In this document: piece after piece, positions 5,519-6,066 of the stretch
How positions within the stretch are numbered: position 1 is the stretch's first letter
Layout: each line of letters starts with the position of its first letter
Source of the DNA: Rhodospirillales bacterium
GTDB lineage: Bacteria > Pseudomonadota > Alphaproteobacteria > Rhodospirillales > Defluviicoccaceae
DNA: 6,066 bases
NCBI GenBank assembly: GCA_030622775.1
Contig: JAUXFS010000131.1
Location: 1-6,066 of the forward strand
Direction of reading: 5' to 3'
The notes under the pieces: model-generated
The model's input: only the letters and a program-made list of their open reading frames with translations
The model's database searches: none
Told to the model about the DNA's origin: nothing
Position numbers and translations under genes: made by a program

Positions 5519-6066
5519 TCCTCGCCCTTTCCGCCGGCCGACCACTCCTTGACCCGCGCCAGATGCTCGTAATCGCTGAACTCGGGTGCTACCCCCGGCC
5601 GTGGTCGTGATTCGTAGGCGGTCCTTTCGAAATCGAAGGCGGCAATCAACTTGCGGAGACCGTCGACGGCTTCCCGCGTCAGCGTCTCGGGATCGTCCCC
5701 GGCCGGTGTCCGTTCGCCGGCCGGATCGCCGCCCCGGAGCCGCCAGTACTCAAGTGTCGACACCGGCGCCCGGGCAACGCCGGCGAAGCCCGCGGCCTCG
5801 GCGATCGCCGCTTCCAGGGGAAGCTGCGGCGCGAAACCGGCGGCGACTTCCCGTTTGGTGGGTGGCGCGCCGGTCTTGTAGTCGATCACCGCGAGGGTTC
5901 CGTCGGCGAGGGTGTCGATGCGGTCGGCGATCGCGGTCAGCTCGAATGGGCCCGCCGGCGCGTCGAGCGTCAATGACCCCTTGACCTCGGTGGCGGAGGC
6001 CCGAAGCCCGGCGCGACGCTCCCGTTCCACGTCGACGAACCACCGGGCGATCCGCTCGAACCGGGG
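5515..6066 (-). CDS. addB: Double-strand break repair protein AddB, C-terminal nuclease domain (5' partial)
   Basis: Last 183 residues of AddB, partner of AddA in the end-processing helicase-nuclease; the frame is open to the right edge, so the N-terminal part lies outside. The fragment is a RecB/PD-(D/E)XK-type nuclease domain: ADRID with aspartate at fragment residue 48, IDYKTG with DYK at 62-64, and APQLPLEAAI with Q81 and E85. The end, FSDYEHLARVKEWS, is typical as I recall of alphaproteobacterial AddB. The fragment contains no cysteine, so the C-terminal cysteine cluster that holds a 4Fe-4S centre in Firmicutes AddB is absent here. The stop TGA (5517-5515) overlaps the addA ATG, implying a co-transcribed, translationally coupled pair expressed in equal amounts. 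The GTG at 6030 is internal, because homologous sequence (PRFERIARWF) continues upstream of it to the window edge. Confidence 0.95.
   Translation of the reverse strand, partial: PRFERIARWFVDVERERRAGLRASATEVKGSLTLDAPAGPFELTAIADRIDTLADGTLAVIDYKTGAPPTKREVAAGFAPQLPLEAAIAEAAGFAGVARAPVSTLEYWRLRGGDPAGERTPAGDDPETLTREAVDGLRKLIAAFDFERTAYESRPRPGVAPEFSDYEHLARVKEWSAGGKGEE
5525..5530 (-). promoter_or_regulatory. Ribosome binding site of addA inside addB
   Basis: AAAGGG on the minus strand, 6 bases before the ATG at 5518, lies in the last codons of addB. It favours ATG 5518 over the upstream GTG at 5545. A further AGGA touches the ATG directly and is too close to act as the pairing site. Confidence 0.6.

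Overview
The window is a compact stretch of chromosomal housekeeping DNA from a high-GC bacterium. Protein sequences and gene order point to an alphaproteobacterium, most likely Rhodospirillales-like. The pointers are the alphaproteobacterial form of AddA/AddB, the addB-addA-trxA order, and a FolC that closely resembles those encoded beside accD in this class. The taxon is inferred from remembered family features, not from a search.

Layout: the left part is read on the plus strand and carries the 3' end of accD (fatty-acid synthesis) followed by folC (folate synthesis and polyglutamylation). These two are tightly coupled; folC probably starts inside the end of accD at a non-standard CTG codon. 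A short convergent gap (about 1533-1613) holds a rho-independent terminator oriented for the minus strand. The rest is read on the minus strand, right to left: the 3' end of addB, then addA overlapping it by 4 bases, then an 89-base gap with a good sigma70-type promoter, then trxA. No stretch longer than 300 bases lacks a gene.

How the genes work together: AddA and AddB form the helicase-nuclease that resects double-strand DNA ends to start recombination, the counterpart of RecBCD. Thioredoxin, a general disulfide reductase, lies downstream and probably has its own promoter as well as read-through from addBA. AccD and FolC are unrelated metabolic enzymes sharing a transcript.

I found no mobile element, CRISPR array, tRNA/rRNA gene, riboswitch or undescribed system. 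The points most worth checking are the apparent CTG start of folC, the trxA promoter built into the addA stop codon, and a hexanucleotide repeat inside addA.
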